Positions 50,101 through 62,326 of a stretch of DNA of 64,000 bases are shown piece by piece (within the stretch, counting starts at the first letter, position 1; each line of letters opens with the position of its first letter). The notes under the pieces were generated by a model that saw only the letters and a program-made list of their open reading frames with translations, searched no databases and was not told the DNA's origin. Source of the stretch: Quercus robur (lineage: Eukaryota; Streptophyta; Magnoliopsida; Fagales; Fagaceae); contig NC_065539.1 in NCBI RefSeq assembly GCF_932294415.1, forward strand, positions 36,950,001 through 37,014,000, given 5' to 3'. Both the position numbers and the translations under genes were made by a program.

Positions 50101-53100
50101 CTCGGGCCCATCAGATATCTTTGTCTTTGATACTGGTTCAGTACTTTTTGACTTAACTGAAGAAACATGATGGCTGCTACCCATTTTAGGCTCTGATAAT
50201 CTTCTGATCCGTGCCATGGATGCCTTTGTATCAGATGTAACACTAGTGTTCTCTTTCTTTGTTTCAGGCAATGAAGACACAGAGTGACTCAGTTTATTTC
50301 CAGCCGAGTGACTTCTAGTATTCAAGCTGCCAGGTTTAGAGACTTTTTTAGAATCACTGGATCCCACAGAAGCAGTTTTGATGGGGAACCTATTTAGAGG
50401 TGATGATGATCCTGGCTCCGAATCACTAAACTTTGATACCTTGTGAGAGCCTGGGGAAAGTTTTGTTGGCAATTGTTTCTTGGTTTGATTTGAGGGTATT
50501 GATGACTTAGCTGGGATGGAACCCCCTCTTGCAGCAATTCTCTTTTGCCTTTCAATCTTTAAAGCTTCTAGTCGTTTCATCTCTTCTGCCTCCTGAAAAA
50601 GCAACACTTGAAGATATAAATATCTGTTTAACAACTCAGATGAGAGAAGAAAATGAAATGATAAACTGAAGTCACGCCCCAATAGAAAATATAACTTATA
50701 TCTGATGTAACACGTAGACAGAATTTGGATTGGGGGAGGGAGGGGGAAAACTTGAACGGATACCTTGTAGCCTACATGATTCATGTCCCAATCAAAGTGT
50801 TTTACTTTTTTGATGTGGAGATAAGAACCTCCTCCCCAAAACAAATTAATAAAAGGGAAAACAATAACCAAAATACCTTCTCTTTCTTCATTTTCTGGAG
50901 ATCAGCTTTAAAGGTTCTTAGCTTCTCAGCACGTGCTCGTGCTTCATCCAAAGGACTCAACTTTGAGGACCTCCCTTTCCTTATTGGCCCCCCAGTCTTC
51001 TTATCTGAAGCATCTGGCGTAAGTCTTGATTTCCGCTCCTTGTCTGATTTTTTAGACCCTTGCTTGATTTCTACCTCCACATTTTTCTTATCTAGTGAAG
51101 CACCGTCTTCAGCTCGGATCTGCATTTCATAATCTAAAGCAGGGTCATAACCAATTGATTCCTTCTCTGTCCCACGCTCAGGCATCAAACTCAATCCATC
51201 TGGTTCATAATTGACTTGACTGCCAACTCTATTCGACACACTTTCTGCCAACTGAGAAGCAGATGGGAACTCAGAATACATGTCAATAGCATTTCTTTCA
51301 TTGTTTCCAACTTGATCTAGTGAATTAGCCCTTAATGCAACAATATAAGAATCATCATCCATATCATGTGATGACTTCCTATCCAAGTTATTGTTTATAC
51401 GATCAAATCCATTTACAAGTGGATCTGAGGTAGAGCTTGTGTAATCCAACTGGCTACGTATCATAAAATCATCATTGCCAGTCCTCCTATAGCCACCACG
51501 TCTTCCATCTAGTTCTGTAGGCTGTACATCCATAGACCTTCTGCCATCACCAGGTTGACCATTTCTTCTAGAAATCAACAATTCATTGTTTGAGTCTTTG
51601 TGCATGTAGGTCATCTTTCCACTAATTTTGTGCATATCTATCATATTACCTTCTTGTATTTCACCCTTATCTTGTCCGCTAAAAGCTAAAGGATCATCCC
51701 CTATAGTATTTTGTCTCCTTTTCACTTGAACTTCCTTTTCCATTGCAAACATGCCTTGATCAACTGCACGTTTGTCCTCATCATCATCTCTCAGTAAATA
51801 ATTTTGAAATGCTTGCCAGTGTCCACCATCTACATCCTTCCCATGTGCAGCATCAGATGAATTCAATTTATCCATGGATTTGGAATGCTTTCCTTTTCTA
51901 TTGGAAGATCTCTTAGAGTCCATACGCCTCGCATCCAGGGAACTAGCCTCTAAATCTTCAACTTCCTCGTCAGTTTCAGAGTCAGAAGCTGATTGTGAGT
52001 CACTATCCGAAGAGTTCTGTCTCTTTGAAGTGATGTAATTAATGTTCCGAATGACAACCATACCTGATTGCTTTTTACCTGATCGGCTTCCCTTCTTCCT
52101 TGATTCTCGAGTTTGCGAAGCTTCTTCATTCTCCAACTCCACTTCATCCTGCGATCTGGTTTTTGAAGCATCCATCTCCCAAGTTTCTAATTCAGTATTG
52201 CTATCCCTACTATCCATGGAATGCCTTCTACGCCCCATTCTTTGACCAGCATTGAGTCTAGGGTCTGACACCGATGGATATGGTGGCTGGAAATATGGGC
52301 TGTTCCCTGGATAGTTCTGATAGTAAGGCATGCCTTGCATGGGATATGCTGGATAAACTGGAGGGGCACCAGGAGGAGAATGAAGAGGCCAGGAAGGGAA
52401 CATATGATGTGGAAACTGTCCTTGAAAATGCCCAGGCAGTGGTTGGTAATCCGCGGGAGGCTTGTCATCTGGGCAAAGGATTAGAATCCAACTGAAAATA
52501 TAAATGAAGGCATACATACAACCCCGCATTTAGGATATAATTGAGGAATAGCATAGAAAGAAAGCCATCAATCAGCCAGTCACCCTTCAGAACCAAATGT
52601 TTATAGCATGGTTCATTTGTCTGGAGGTACTATGCCAAGTTGTCAACACCTCATATTGATTTTCACCAATACCAATGTTCTTTTTTTTTGTTCTTATTTA
52701 TTTTTTGAGATAGTCCATATCTCTTTGCACTAGTGATGCATTAGCTCACTAAATCAATTCAAAAGGAAGTCCCTTGGTCTATGCTTTTTGCAGATAATAT
52801 AGTTTTAGTGAATGAAACTAGAAATGGCCCAAGTTAGAAATCTGGCAAAACACTCTAGAATCCAAAGGGTTTCAATAACTAGGACTAAATAGAGGACATG
52901 GAATGTAAGTTTAGTAAAAATAAAAACAAAGATGAAGGGGTGGTAGGACCTTTCGATATTTTGGATCAATAATTCATAAATATTGGGAGATTGAAGGGTA
53001 TGTGAATCATATGATAAGAGCAGGATAGATGAAGTGCAGAAGCGCATAAGGAGTATTGTGTGATCATAGAATACCTATTAAGTTAAAGGAAAAATTTTAA

Positions 53101-56100
53101 AGGACTGACATAAGACTATACTTTGTTGTATTGAATGTTGGGCTGTTAAAGAAGAAATAATTCAACAAATTAGTGTAGTTGAATGTTAATTTTAAGATGG
53201 ATAAGAGAAAATAAACAAAGAGATAGGATTAAGTATGAAAAAATCACTTAAACATAGGGATGCCTCCGATTGATGAAAATATGGGAGAGAAAGTCGCTTG
53301 AAATAGTTTGTTCATGTTCACTTTAGGAGAGCGATTAATGCAACGGTGAGAAAAAGTGAGTTGATTCAAATTGAGGGAACGAAAAAAAGTAGAAGAAGAC
53401 CAAAAATAACACTAGTAGAAATCGTAAAAAATGGCATGTCAATTAAGGAAGTAACATAGAGTATTACTTCCGATAGAATAGAATGGCAAAAAGGAATACA
53501 TGTGGCTGACCATGACTGATCTGTTGAGGATCCATAGCCCACCCCAAAAATTTTGGGAGTAAGGCTTGATTGTTGTATTTCTTTTTTGAGATCTTTTGGG
53601 AAGCTACTAAAGAATAGATATTTTTCCCATCAATCGTTCAGCAACACACATATATAAGCCCCAGTAACCAGCCACCTCAATGGATCACAATTTTTACGAA
53701 GGATGAAGTTTTAGTGCCATTCTTCTATTCTCAGCATATGTTACATGAGACCAAAGTAATCTCTTTCTCTCTCTCTCTCTCCTTTTTTTTACCAAAAAAA
53801 ATAAATAAATGGCCCCTTTCATGGTTGCAATCTGAACTTCATCATGTATGTGCAGATATCCGTATGATAAAAAGCGACTGAAACCTTTATCAATTCTCAG
53901 AAATGAAAGTTAATTTTTTAATCAAGCAGTTGAAGAAAAGAGTAGAAGGGGGTTAAGGAGCCCCATTATAATAGCAAAGACAATAAGGCTGTTACATATA
54001 TGCAGGATAACTCCTATTCTATGAGCCCATACCTGTACTTATGGCACTACTTGCTTTCCCATTATTTTCTGAAGCCAGCTCATATTCTTTTTGCTTGACC
54101 TCATTGGCAAGCATAATTCCTGATGCATTGATTGCAGAATATTCTGATCGGCTAGACATTGCTTCAGCTGCTTCAATTTCAAGCCACTGGCCAGTTTCAT
54201 GCTTTCTTTTCCATAACTCCAAAAATTTCAAACAAGCATCCCTGTTACATTGATAAATTTGACATCATTAAGGGGAAAAAAAGAACCCAAGATTTAAACA
54301 TGCCCACCATTAGTGAATTGGAGAAAATTATGATATCTCGAACTCAACAAAATGTAATGAAAAGATGGTCGGCTACAGGCAAGAATCTTACATTAAACGC
54401 AAGGCCCCAAAGCACTCGGCAAATGACATCAACGGTGACATGTGATCAATGTCAAAACCAGCAGCTACAGCACGTGCAAAGGCCATGCCTTGCTCTTTCT
54501 GCAGCACAGTTCTGCGTGTCTCCAGGACTTTCAAAAGTTGAACTCTAATACAAAGCAAAAAGAACATCAGATTATTGCTCATGATGAGTAACAAACAAGG
54601 CAAATATTAAGTATCATAACATTCACAAAGTTAGATATGACATTAAGAGTTGCCACGCATAACTTACTTTTCTCTCTTTTCATTTCTTTAGGTGATAATT
54701 TATTCAACACTATTCTTGACAAAAAGTGGTTCCTCTTGAAAAACAAGTTAAAGACATTCCTGATTTACCTAATGAAGAGACTTGCAAAAACTCAGATGTA
54801 ATATTTCATCAATGGACTTTTTCTTTTGGTTTCTTCAAGCGATGAGTTATTCAACACTATTCTTGACTAAATTGGTCCTCTTGAAAAACAAGAATTTCAT
54901 CAATTATTGAATTGATATGGGAATAAAAAAGAAAGGTGTCCACGCATACTTAAGAATTTTCCCAAAATCAAATCCACCTTTTCAGAGTGAGCATGGAAAT
55001 CAAATTAAGGAAATATCATTGTTGAAGAAGAAGCAAAAGAATATATGATGAATTTGACTTTTTGCTCAGCTTCTAATAGTACATATGATTGCACTTAACA
55101 TGTTGACATTCCTGATTTCCCAAATACAGACTTGCAAAACACTAAGATGTAAAATTTCATCAATGGACATTGTGTACAATCACTTGTACAAACCCTAAAT
55201 AATAACTTTATTACTCGCAGCAAGAATGGTAAATGAGGTTTTAAGTGGTCGTAGGAAAAATATGCAAGAAATAGTATATACTTCGAATTTCCCTCCTGTG
55301 TGGTGGATCCATTTGCTTCAGGTGGATTTGCTCCAGGCTGCTAGGTAACAAAAGAAACCAAATTAAATAAATTTGACAAAATTCAATTGTATGACAACAA
55401 GGTTACTCAATGCCGACTCACCTTATAAAGGACAATTGCTTTGTCCTCATTAGTATCAAGCACAGGCCTGCTACCTGTCCAAAACTGTGGGGTGTTACAA
55501 AGTAACAAACCAATACAAAAGTCATTGAAGTCAATTCATCTACTACGATTATTCTTTAAAAAAAACCTGCTGAGATAAACCTCAGTTCACACATGGAAAC
55601 TTTGCAAAATGGAGAGAGAGAGAGAGAATGGACTAGTAAAGAAAAATCCCACCTCATACCATACCCTCCTAACAAACACTTCCCCCCCCCCCCCCCCCCC
55701 CCCCACAAAAATAATATATATATATATATATATATATAAAAAGAGAAGGCATATATAGTGAAACCAATGACAGAGATTGAAAAATCCCAGAATGTTAAGA
55801 GTTCATACACGCATCAAGATTCATCAATGGATTAAGCTATAGGAAGAGAAACTATCTGAGAATGTGTGTATGATATTATTCAATAAACTAACTCTGCTGT
55901 TTATATATGAAGCAGAGAGAAGCGGGAAAAAAACTAACCACTAACTAATCTACTGTCCAATACAGAAATGCCACCTGGCTTCTAGCTCTAACTAACTTCA
56001 CTGTACAAAGGCTACTTGTAGCTTAGTATCACTATATACATAAACGACCTACAGTTTTAAGTATTATATACAGTACTAACAGACTTGCTACTCTACTCTA

Positions 56101-59100
56101 CATCACAATGTGGAATTACAATACATCATCTAACACTCCCCCTCAGAAAAGCTTATGTCAGGTCTTGTAAGAGTCAGATACAAAAGCTTTCCTACCAATC
56201 TTCTGTACAAAGAAGGGTTAGGCACTCCATCTCCACTACTACTGCTCAATCTGACTGACTGTTCCATAGGTACATTTGAAGGTTTGCAAGCCAATAAGCC
56301 TTTGTCCGATAGCAACTCAAGGGTAAACTTCCTTTGACAGAGAGATATCCCTTTAGCAGTCCTTGCCACTTCAAGTCCCAAATAGAATTTCAATGTACCA
56401 AGATCCTTGAGTTTGAATTTGTTGTCTAGAAACTGCTTGAAAGCATTCACAGCATCAACATTATTACTTGCTATTAGTATATCATCAACATAAACTAAAA
56501 GAATGATGATGGAACCCTTTTTGACTTGAGTGAACACTGAATAGTCTGATTTGGACTGAACAAAACCATGATCAATGATTGTGGAGGAGAGATTGGCAAA
56601 TCATTGCCTACTAGCCTGTTTAAGTCCATATAAGGACTTTGTAAGCTTGCCAGGTGGAAGAGTAGTTATAACCCATTTGTGATTAGCCTGCAATGCCTCA
56701 ATTTCAGCTTGCATAACACCCTGCCATCTAGGATCCAAAATGGCTTGAGCATAGGTAGCAGGTTCTTTGTGAATAGTCAAAGATATGGAGAAGGCTTTGT
56801 GAGAAGAAGAGAGCTTATCATAAGAAAGAGTGGAAGAGAGAGGATACAATATACCTGGACTATGAGCAAAAGAGTCATTGGATGAGGTAAGTGAAGCTGA
56901 GGCCAGCAATGGAGCAGCAACAAGATTACAGTGATAATCTCTCAAATAAGTGGGAGGTTTGTGAACTCTAGAAGACTGTCTAACAGGAACAATATCAGGA
57001 GCAACAGGCTCAAGAACAACAGACTCATTAGCAGGACACAAAGTGGAATCAATATGAGGATTGGAGTGTGAAATATCATTATGAGAATGCACTAAATCAG
57101 GAAACTCATCAGGGGGCACAGCAATATCAGAAAGTTTAGGAGTTGGGGAAAACTCAGCAGAAACAGATGGAAGAAGAGGTGACTGGTCTGAGGTGCATTG
57201 TTGAGATGGAAAAACAGAAATGTGACAGAAAAATGCAGCAACAAGAAGGAGACTGAGTTAGTTTGCTAATGGATACAAGATTGAAAAAGAAGGTTGGAAT
57301 GCAAAGAACATTCTCAAGTGTTAAAGTGGAGCTTAGTTTGACTGTGCCTATGTGAGTGACCTTGGCCATATCTCCATTAGGGAGTTTAACAGAGATGTGG
57401 ACAATTGAAGTGATGGAAGTGAAGAATTGAAGAGAATGGACCATATGATCAGTGGCACCACTATCTAGGATCCAATCAGAGGAACAAATATGTGAAGTAT
57501 CCACTTGAGAAGAAAACACAGAATATTGCAAGGAATGGTTAGGTAATTTGGGAAGGTGAGTGTGTGCAAAAAACCTGATACCTGACATCTCATGCCCTTG
57601 AAAATTCAAAGAAGGCTGAGTGATTATGGTAGCAACCTGAGGTGCATTTGAGGCAGCCTCTTGTGGAGCTTGAGTAACAAAGTGATTCTGAGAATTGAGC
57701 AGTCCAAGAAGTTGTTGGTATTCTGCTCTAGTGAGATTGACAGTCTCTTCACAGCAATTATCAGTGGCAACCACATTGTTAGCAAAAGATGCACTTCCAC
57801 CTTGCTGAGTCTTGTTCTTGGACTTATACCCAGGTGGATAACCATGTAACTTGTAGCACTTGTCAACCACATGACCCAAAGCTCCACAGTGTATGCACTG
57901 AGGCCTACCAGACTTGCCCTTGTTAGAACCTTTAGTAAAAGATCCACTGTTCTTGACTGCCAAGGCTGAAGACTCAGTGTTGACCCTCTTTCCTACCTTT
58001 CTTTGCTTCTCATCTCGGAGCAAAAGAGAAAAGACTTTGCTCAAGGAAGGAATGGGATCCATGAGTAAGATTTGACCCCACACTGCTGCATAAGTGTCAT
58101 TCAAGCCCATCAAGAAAGACAATGCATTCTTCTATTTGATGACCGCAAGAACAGGTCCTATAATCCGAGAGCTCATCCCACAGTCCCTTGAACTTTGTAT
58201 AGTAACCATTGATGGTCAGATCCTCTTGAGACAAAGAGCAAATTTCTTTTTTCAATTCAAAGATACGAGGGCCATTACCCTGTGAGAACTGATGCTGCAA
58301 ATCAAGCCAGACCTCTCTTGCTGTCTTGAAATAAGCCACACTAGGCTTCAAATCTTTGGAAATTGAATTGAATAACCAAACCAAGACAGTGCTATTGCAC
58401 TTACACCAAGCAGTATAGTAAGGATGGTCACTAGATTGAGGCTTTGGTATAGAACCATCAATAAAGCCTATTTTGGTCTTGGCATCCAAAGCAATAAGTA
58501 CTGCCCCACTCCAAGTACTATAATTCTCTTCAGTGAGATGTTGAACAACAAGAGATACATCAGGGTTATCACTGTTAGACAAGAAATAAGGACTAGAGGA
58601 GTTCTCCCATGGCTGAACAGTTGGAATAGTTAGGATAGAAGTGCTTGATGTACTATCACCCATATTTCCTACTCAAAAACTTTGGTAATGCAACAGCTAG
58701 CACAACTCAAACAAGGTACCCAAAAGAATGCAAACCAAAATCCAGAGAAGGACAACAAGAATCGGATTATCACAATTCACAACAAGAACTGAACTATCAC
58801 AAATCAGAATTCTGAATCACAGAGAAACAAAACAGAATCATAATGCTCAAGAAATCAATTGCAAACCCACAATTGATAGAAACCCTAAAATCAATTGCTA
58901 AATCACAACTGATAGAGTAAGAAAACCCTAAATCAAGATTTAGAGAAGAAATTCTAGTGCAGAGATCAAGAGAAATATGATGGAGTAATTTCTGCTTGAA
59001 TTGAAAAATACACTAGAAGAAAACAGAAAAGAATCGAACTAGAAATTTCAGAGAATACCAAAATTGAAGACTCTGATCCAGTTCAAGCTCTGATACCATG

Positions 59101-61017
59101 TTAGAGTTCATACACGCATCAAGATTCATCAATGGAGTAAGCTATAGGAAGAGAAACTATCTGAGAATGTGTGTATGATATTATTCAATAAACTAACTCT
59201 GCTGTTTATATATGAAGCAGAGACAAGCAGGAAAAAAACTAACCTCTAACTAATCTACTGTGCAATACAGAAATGCCACCTGGCTTTCTAGCTCTAACTA
59301 ACTTCACTGTACAAAGGCTACTTGTAGCTTAGTATCACTATATACATAAACAACCTACAGTTTAAGTATTATATACAGTACTAACAGACTTGCTACTCTA
59401 CTCTACATCACAATGTGGAATTACAATATATCATCTAACACAGAACACAAACATTAGTGCAACGTACACATATTTGTCCCTTGCTACAGTACCTTCAATA
59501 CTTTCTACAGGTTTGGCATGATAATCTTCTACCTGCCATGCAGAAAATAACTGAGATTGACCTTTCTTTGACAGCATGAAATTAGAAAAAAAAGGCTGAT
59601 AGATTTTACTTACAGTATTCATCCCCATATCATTGTTGCCTTGAATTGAAATTGCCTCCTCAATCTGCAAGATCTCTGATTCTAGAGTGTAGACCCGTTC
59701 CAAGATCTCTGGAGTGCTCACAAACCGAACAAACCTATAGATTTCATAATATGTTAGTCTAACATGCAATGTTCTGTCTCCAAAGTATTAACCTCGAACA
59801 TTTTTTTTTTTTTGGTAATTAAAGCTCAAAGTGAATAGCAACCTCGATAGTCACACATCACATATCAGTATGATTACATTAGTTATTAATAAGAATGGTT
59901 TGGCAGGCTATATGGAAGCACTTTTGTTTTCATGAGAGAAAAGAACGCATATTCTTGCTTTTAAAAGAGAAATAAAGAGGATAGACTAATAGAATGAAAT
60001 TCAAAAAATAGAAACTGTGCACCACTCATGTTAGTTCCAACCATAAGTTCCTGTAAGTGTCCACCTCTGAACACAAAATGTACAAGCAAACTTAAAACTA
60101 AGTTCAAACACAAAAGTAGATACCTTTCCACCGTGCCCTTTGTGAACCACATTGAGTCACTGCCAGGCTCAGGCTCTAAAACAATCGAATAACCCCCCTT
60201 GGCCATCTGCTCCTGTGCAGACTTCAAGTGGGCAAGAAATGGATTCAGCAAACCCGAAGCTATTTTTTCTTCCTTCCCATTTGCAGATATAACCAAATCA
60301 CACCTAACAAAAATCCAAAATTAGTTTTGACATAGTAGAATTGCAAAGTTTCCAAGGAAATTTTTACATAGCAAAAATATACCACATGTCTCACAGAAAC
60401 TAATAACACAGCTACACACAAAGAAATGTAAATTCAAACTCATTCAAAATTTTAAATTCTATCCTCTATTCGCAATACTTTGAACACGTAGTGTCTTGTC
60501 AACTAATAAACCTTCAAATTTGACCAAACCTTATGGAACAAATTTAATAATTAAAGAAAAAAAAAAACCCCAACAAAAATTCTATACAAAACTAAACTAC
60601 AAAGCACAGAGATTCTAATATTACTAAAAATAATAAAATTTAACTCGTAAGAAAAATACAAAATTGCAAAGTCAAAACTAAACTGGTAAACCAAAAAAAA
60701 AAAAAAAAAATGAAAATAGTAACAAGAAAATTTATTTCTAAATTAAGAAGAAAAAAAGCTACAGAGAATTGGCAAAGCTATAAAGATAGAAACATCTAAA
60801 TATGTAAAACACGACGACCCAGATCGCTAGAGAAACAATAGATTCATTATACTATTACTATATAAGCTATTGAATGAAAAATAAATCCAAATTTTGGTTG
60901 TTTGAGTTTGAAACACTCACTGTATAAATACTATAAGCTATTGATTCAAAGAGATTACCTGGTTCGAGTAGGAGTGAGCTGAAACAAAGCCGAGTCAAGC
61001 CGAGTCGAAGACTTCAT
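47111..61017 (-). CDS. COP1-interacting protein 7 (CIP7)-like protein, thirteen exons
   Basis: Exons in minus order: 61017-60959, 60303-60124, 59734-59614, 59532-59470, 55484-55422, 55337-55282, 54544-54392, 54241-54033, 52468-50877, 50592-49633, 48673-48271, 47345-47280, 47178-47111. They join in frame to 1330 codons plus TGA. The N-terminal 300 residues (MKSSTRLDSALFQLTPTRTR, then LAHLKSAQEQMAKGGYSI and [20 protein letters not shown]) form the conserved family region. A Pro/Tyr-rich stretch is at about 310-365, RRRHSMDSRDSNTELETW follows, and acidic/Ser-rich low complexity fills the middle. A coiled coil lies at about 804-857 (DEARARAEKLRTFKADL, EEMKRLEALKIERQKRIAAR). GIRRLLKFGRK is at 1243-1253 and SFSLLSPFRSK near the end. 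CIP7 of Arabidopsis is known as a nuclear COP1-binding activator in light signalling; applying that role here is inference. Two retroelements lie in its introns. Confidence 0.93.
52740..53585 (+). mobile_element. Decayed LINE reverse-transcriptase relic (RTE-like)
   Basis: Read on +, broken frames show MLFADNIVLVNETR (an RT catalytic box, normally FADD), then ESKGFQ, ECWAVK, an LILRWI-like word, and near the end RIHVADHD and PTPKILG. These occur in order as in the C-terminal half of RTE-type LINE proteins. Many stops and frameshifts are present, and the 5' half is missing. It lies in the intron between exons 9 and 8 of the CIP7-like gene, antisense to it. It ends in TTGTTG-like sequence. Confidence 0.7.
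55682..55704 (-). repeat. Poly-C run (23 C) in a CIP7-like intron
   Basis: A homopolymer of 23 C on +, so G on the transcript strand, followed within about 10 bp by a TA repeat (55714-55738). It lies in the same intron as the copia element, about 90 bp from its end. Confidence 0.9.
55793..56135 (-). repeat. 3' LTR of the copia element
   Basis: 343 bp. It is adjacent to the CAGAA duplication at 55788-55792. The polypurine tract on the minus strand lies immediately inside (about 56136-56146). Confidence 0.9.
56130..57119 (-). pseudogene. Copia reverse-transcriptase remnant
   Basis: The first open part (57119-56601) holds the linker before RT (RQSSRVHKPPTYLRDYHC) and the word WQGVMQAEIEALQANHKWV. 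It then jumps from TTLPPGK to LTKSLYGLKQASRQ, so the intervening palm segment is deleted. A TGA replaces the usual Trp right after ASRQ. The same frame continues to LLVYVDDILIAS (YVDD catalytic box) and LTRPDISF, and stops at 56130. RNase H is missing. The product cannot be functional. Confidence 0.88.
57154..58663 (-). pseudogene. Copia gag-protease remnant
   Basis: An open frame 58663-58097 encodes the gag N-terminal half (LTEENYSTWSGAVLIAL, a copia gag hallmark). A frameshift near 58100-58122 moves the reading to the frame 58122-57154, which starts within FLMGLNDTYAAV and contains the zinc knuckle CIHCGALGHVVDKC (CX2CX4HX4C) and the protease start WILDSGATDHM. The frame then runs out where the integrase should begin. 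The gag part is complete enough to classify, not to function as one protein. Confidence 0.88.
59081..59098 (-). other. Primer binding site of the copia element
   Basis: TGGTATCAGAGCTTGAAC on the minus strand directly follows the 5' LTR. It is complementary to the 3' end of plant initiator Met tRNA over its first dozen bases. Confidence 0.85.
59099..59440 (-). repeat. 5' LTR of the copia element
   Basis: 342 bp, TG...CA. Its outer edge plus the CAGAA duplication ends at 59445, about 24 bp from the donor side of CIP7-like exon 4 (exon edge 59470). Confidence 0.9.
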
Positions 61018-62323
61018 TTTTCTTTAGACAAATTTGAAACCAAAAAAAAGAAAAGAAAACCCAAAATAGAAAGAAGTATAAAGAGAAGCTGTGACTACTA
61101 AGGTTTCCTGGTTTCAGAGAAAGATCAAATGGCGGTTAAAAAAGTTGGATCAGAGAAATTGGATAAAAGAACATCCTTCAAAAGCGGATTTAATTTTACT
61201 TCGAAATGAGAGATCTTTTTTTGTGTGTTGGTGTTTGTGTTTATATCTCAATGAAAAAGCTTCCGACAAAACCAAAAAAGAGGAAAGCCATAGCTAGCTA
61301 GCTCCGAAAGCCGAGCTAAGCTTTAATGGCCACCAAAGAAAGAAAGAGAGAGAGAGAGAATTGAACTGAGAGAGACAGAGTGAGTGTGAAAAAACAAAGG
61401 ATTTGTAAAGAGACCATGAGAGAGTGTCATAGGATGCCAACGAGGGATGAATTTCTTTTTTCTTTATTTTATTTATTTATTTATTTATTTATTCTGAATT
61501 AAGAAAAAGACTACACTAGATAGATTGCTTTTATTTTGACCTTTACAGCTCAGAAATTTGATTCTTGGCATTTTTGTTTCACTTCATTTTTCATATTGTA
61601 CTTCCTCATTTATCTCGTTGATAAATTTTTTTTGATGAACTATCTCATTGATAATAATTTGACTGATAGTAAAATTTCTTGTATTATCCAATAAAAGATT
61701 TAGGACTTGAAACTATATTAATTTTGTTATCGAAATAAAAGATATAAGATTCAATCTCTATCTCTTTTATTGTCAAATAAAATAACGAACCTTACTTTTT
61801 TTTTTTTTTTTAACGAATCTAATCTTACTTATCTATTTTGAATAAAATATTAAGAAACATTAGTATTTGAAAAAATTATATTCACAGGAAAATATGAAAA
61901 CAATTAAAATAAAGTTTTTGAAACATAAAGAATAAGGGAAAATATTAACTAATGTCCTAATAGCATTTTTTAATGAATTATTTTTAAAAAATTATAAGAA
62001 AATAGAAAAAATAATTAATATTTTGATTGTTTTTTCAATTTTTTATAAAAATAGTATAAAATTTTTTCTAATTTTTTTTTAACAATTTTCGTAAGAACAC
62101 CATTGACATCACCCAAGAATAAAATAAATAAATAAAAACTTAAATTTATTTTAAAGGCTAAAAATTGTAAAAACCTAAAGGAAAATAGAAATAATAATAA
62201 TAATATTGCTTCGTTGTCGTTGAATTTGGCCAGGAATGGGAAATAATGGAAAAGAGTAAGGGTATTTTTGGAAGTTGGGCTTGAAGGTGACGGAGATGAC
62301 ATCAAGGGAAACAGACAGTAGTG
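61018..62323. promoter_or_regulatory. Leader and promoter region of the CIP7-like gene, then intergenic DNA
   Basis: Upstream of the ATG at 61017 lie A-rich sequence, a GA repeat near 61346-61362 and CTAGCTAGCTAG-type sequence near 61292. From 61450 on, AT-rich DNA with TTTA repeats follows. The transcription start is not evident and no second gene is seen. Confidence 0.45.
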
Positions 62324-62326
62324 TAA

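Larger units (their letters stand above)
55793..59440 (-). mobile_element. Internally deleted Ty1/copia element in a CIP7-like intron
   Basis: LTRs at 59099-59440 (5' in element sense, 342 bp) and 55793-56135 (343 bp) end TGTTAG.../...CTAACA. An exact CAGAA duplication flanks the element (55788-55792 and 59441-59445). The primer binding site TGGTATCAGAGCTTGAAC next to the 5' LTR fits initiator Met tRNA, usual for copia. A TGAGGGGGAG polypurine tract precedes the 3' LTR. The interior is only about 3 kb: gag, zinc knuckle and the start of protease remain, integrase is gone, reverse transcriptase lacks its first part, and RNase H is absent. I count about seven substitutions and three small indels between the LTRs. 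Orientation is the same as the host gene's. It fills about 92% of the fourth intron. Confidence 0.93.

Noticed and set aside
55793-59440. Endogenous pararetrovirus
   Set aside because: LTRs, a 5-bp target duplication, a Met-tRNA-type primer site, the gag zinc knuckle plus DSGA protease and YVDD box identify a Ty1/copia element.
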